The notes under the pieces were generated by a model, which did no database searches, was not told the DNA's origin, and saw only the letters and a list, made by a program, of their open reading frames with translations. From CAITNM01 sp964446295 (GTDB lineage: Bacteria > Pseudomonadota > Alphaproteobacteria > Paracaedibacterales > CAITNM01), in the NCBI GenBank assembly GCA_964446295.1, contig CAYUNR010000040.1:1-13867 (forward strand): a DNA stretch of 13,867 nt. Reading direction: 5' to 3'. Both the position numbers and the translations under genes were made by a program. Within the stretch, counting starts at the first letter, position 1. Each line of letters opens with the position of its first letter. Positions 13,085-13,867 of this stretch are shown in pieces.

Positions 13085-13867
13085 ATGTCAATGGTCATCA
13101 ATACAAATACACTGGCTTCGAATACATTGAAAAGCCTAGAAAAAAACAAATCCGAGCTAGCTGCATCTATGGAGGAGTTATCATCTGGATCAAAAATCAA
13201 TAGAGCTGCTGATGATTCAGCTGGCTTATCTATTGCTTCTAGAATGGCTGCTCAAATCGGAAGCCTTACTCAAGCATCTGCGAATGCTCAATCGGGTGTT
13301 TCGCTTATTAATATTGCAGATGGTGCTCTTGGTTCTATCGCAAACTCATTAACAACGCTTCGTGCCCTTGCAATACAATCTGCAAACGGCACCCTAACAA
13401 GCAGCGATCGTTCATCAATCAATGCAAACGCAGAGTCACTACTAACACAAATTAACAGTGTAGTTGCACAAACGAATTTTAATGGTCTTAACTTATTAGA
13501 CGGTACGCTTGATACCACTTTACAAGTTGGTACAGAAGAAGGAGATTCTATTGTTCTTACCGCTAAATCTGCAAATACTGCAAACATAGGAGCGGTGATT
13601 GTCACTGGAAATCTCGTGACTAATGCGCTTTCAGCGGGAGACCTGGTAATTAATGCTACTGCGATTAGAGCATCTGTATCTGACGGTGTAAGTTACAGCG
13701 ATCCTAGCGCAAGTGCTATAGCCATAGCTGCTGCAATCAATGGAAATGGAACTGATCTTGATGCCCGTGCCGTTGCAAACCCTACCGTTACAGAAGTTTC
13801 TGCTTATAGCACTTCAAGCAATACGCAAGGTACCATTACAGTAAATGGGGTAAAATCTTCAATTATT
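13085..13867 (+). CDS. Flagellin, partial (N-terminal 261 codons; C-terminus off the right edge)
   Basis: Flagellin polymerises into the flagellar filament after export by the flagellar type III system, so no signal peptide is expected and none is present. The D0/D1 N-terminal helices are intact: INTNTLASNTLKSLEKN, then LSSGSKINRAADDSAGLSIA (about residues 32-52), then the D1 helix ALGSIANSLTTLRALAIQSA (about 80-100), and TNFNGLNLLDG (130-140). After residue 150 the sequence is Ala/Ser/Thr/Val-rich and variable, as in surface-exposed D2/D3 domains. ATG 13085 has GAGGG four bases upstream; ATG 13091 (MVINTN) is the alternative. The reading frame is open to the last base. It is divergent from the GT-C-like gene; no other flagellar gene is visible. 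Confidence 0.95.
   Translation, partial: MSMVINTNTLASNTLKSLEKNKSELAASMEELSSGSKINRAADDSAGLSIASRMAAQIGSLTQASANAQSGVSLINIADGALGSIANSLTTLRALAIQSANGTLTSSDRSSINANAESLLTQINSVVAQTNFNGLNLLDGTLDTTLQVGTEEGDSIVLTAKSANTANIGAVIVTGNLVTNALSAGDLVINATAIRASVSDGVSYSDPSASAIAIAAAINGNGTDLDARAVANPTVTEVSAYSTSSNTQGTITVNGVKSSII

Noticed and set aside
13012..13605. Two minus-strand frames (13012-13200 and 13288-13605)
   Set aside because: They are antisense to the clear flagellin reading frame, which has an upstream promoter and Shine-Dalgarno; their proteins look like reversed low-complexity sequence.

Overview
This window looks like a piece of chromosome from a moderately AT-rich alphaproteobacterium with a host-associated flavour (Holosporales/Rickettsiales-like). 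The clues are a tRNA-Leu / trigger factor / clpP cluster, a TamA-type outer-membrane assembly protein, a flagellin with its own sigma-54-type promoter, an amino-acid uptake system, and short GC-rich dispersed palindromes in the intergenic DNA. The taxon is an inference; no marker gene here fixes it.

Layout. Bases 1-946 (minus) hold the N-terminal part of a tamA-like gene that runs off the left edge. Bases 1159-2967 (plus) encode a 602-residue protein of unknown function with a helical repeat array of about 34 residues per unit. A dispersed palindrome and a terminator follow. Next comes a minus-strand operon, tRNA-Leu(UAG) - tig - clpP (5295 down to 3084). Bases 5385-6191 (minus) encode an exported protein of the DUF1796 papain-like family. 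It is divergent from a 363-residue exported passenger-like protein (6527-7618), and the AT-rich spacer between them carries a hairpin and a perfect 28-bp tandem duplication.

The best-resolved regulatory unit is at 7806-10358. argR (minus) is divergent from a two-gene ABC importer (plus): a fused substrate-binding/permease protein, then an ATPase. The 104-bp spacer holds two back-to-back sigma-70 promoters. Each has its -10 element covered by an ARG-box-like palindrome, so the arginine repressor probably controls both itself and the importer, and arginine is the likely ligand.

The right third holds two convergent integral membrane protein genes that overlap by 45 bp (a 12-TM carrier-like protein and a GT-C-like membrane protein). 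The window ends inside a flagellin gene preceded by a near-consensus -24/-12 promoter. I found no CRISPR array, transposase, phage module or toxin-antitoxin pair. The least explained items are the solenoid-repeat protein, the exported DUF1796 protein and the passenger lacking a visible beta-barrel.
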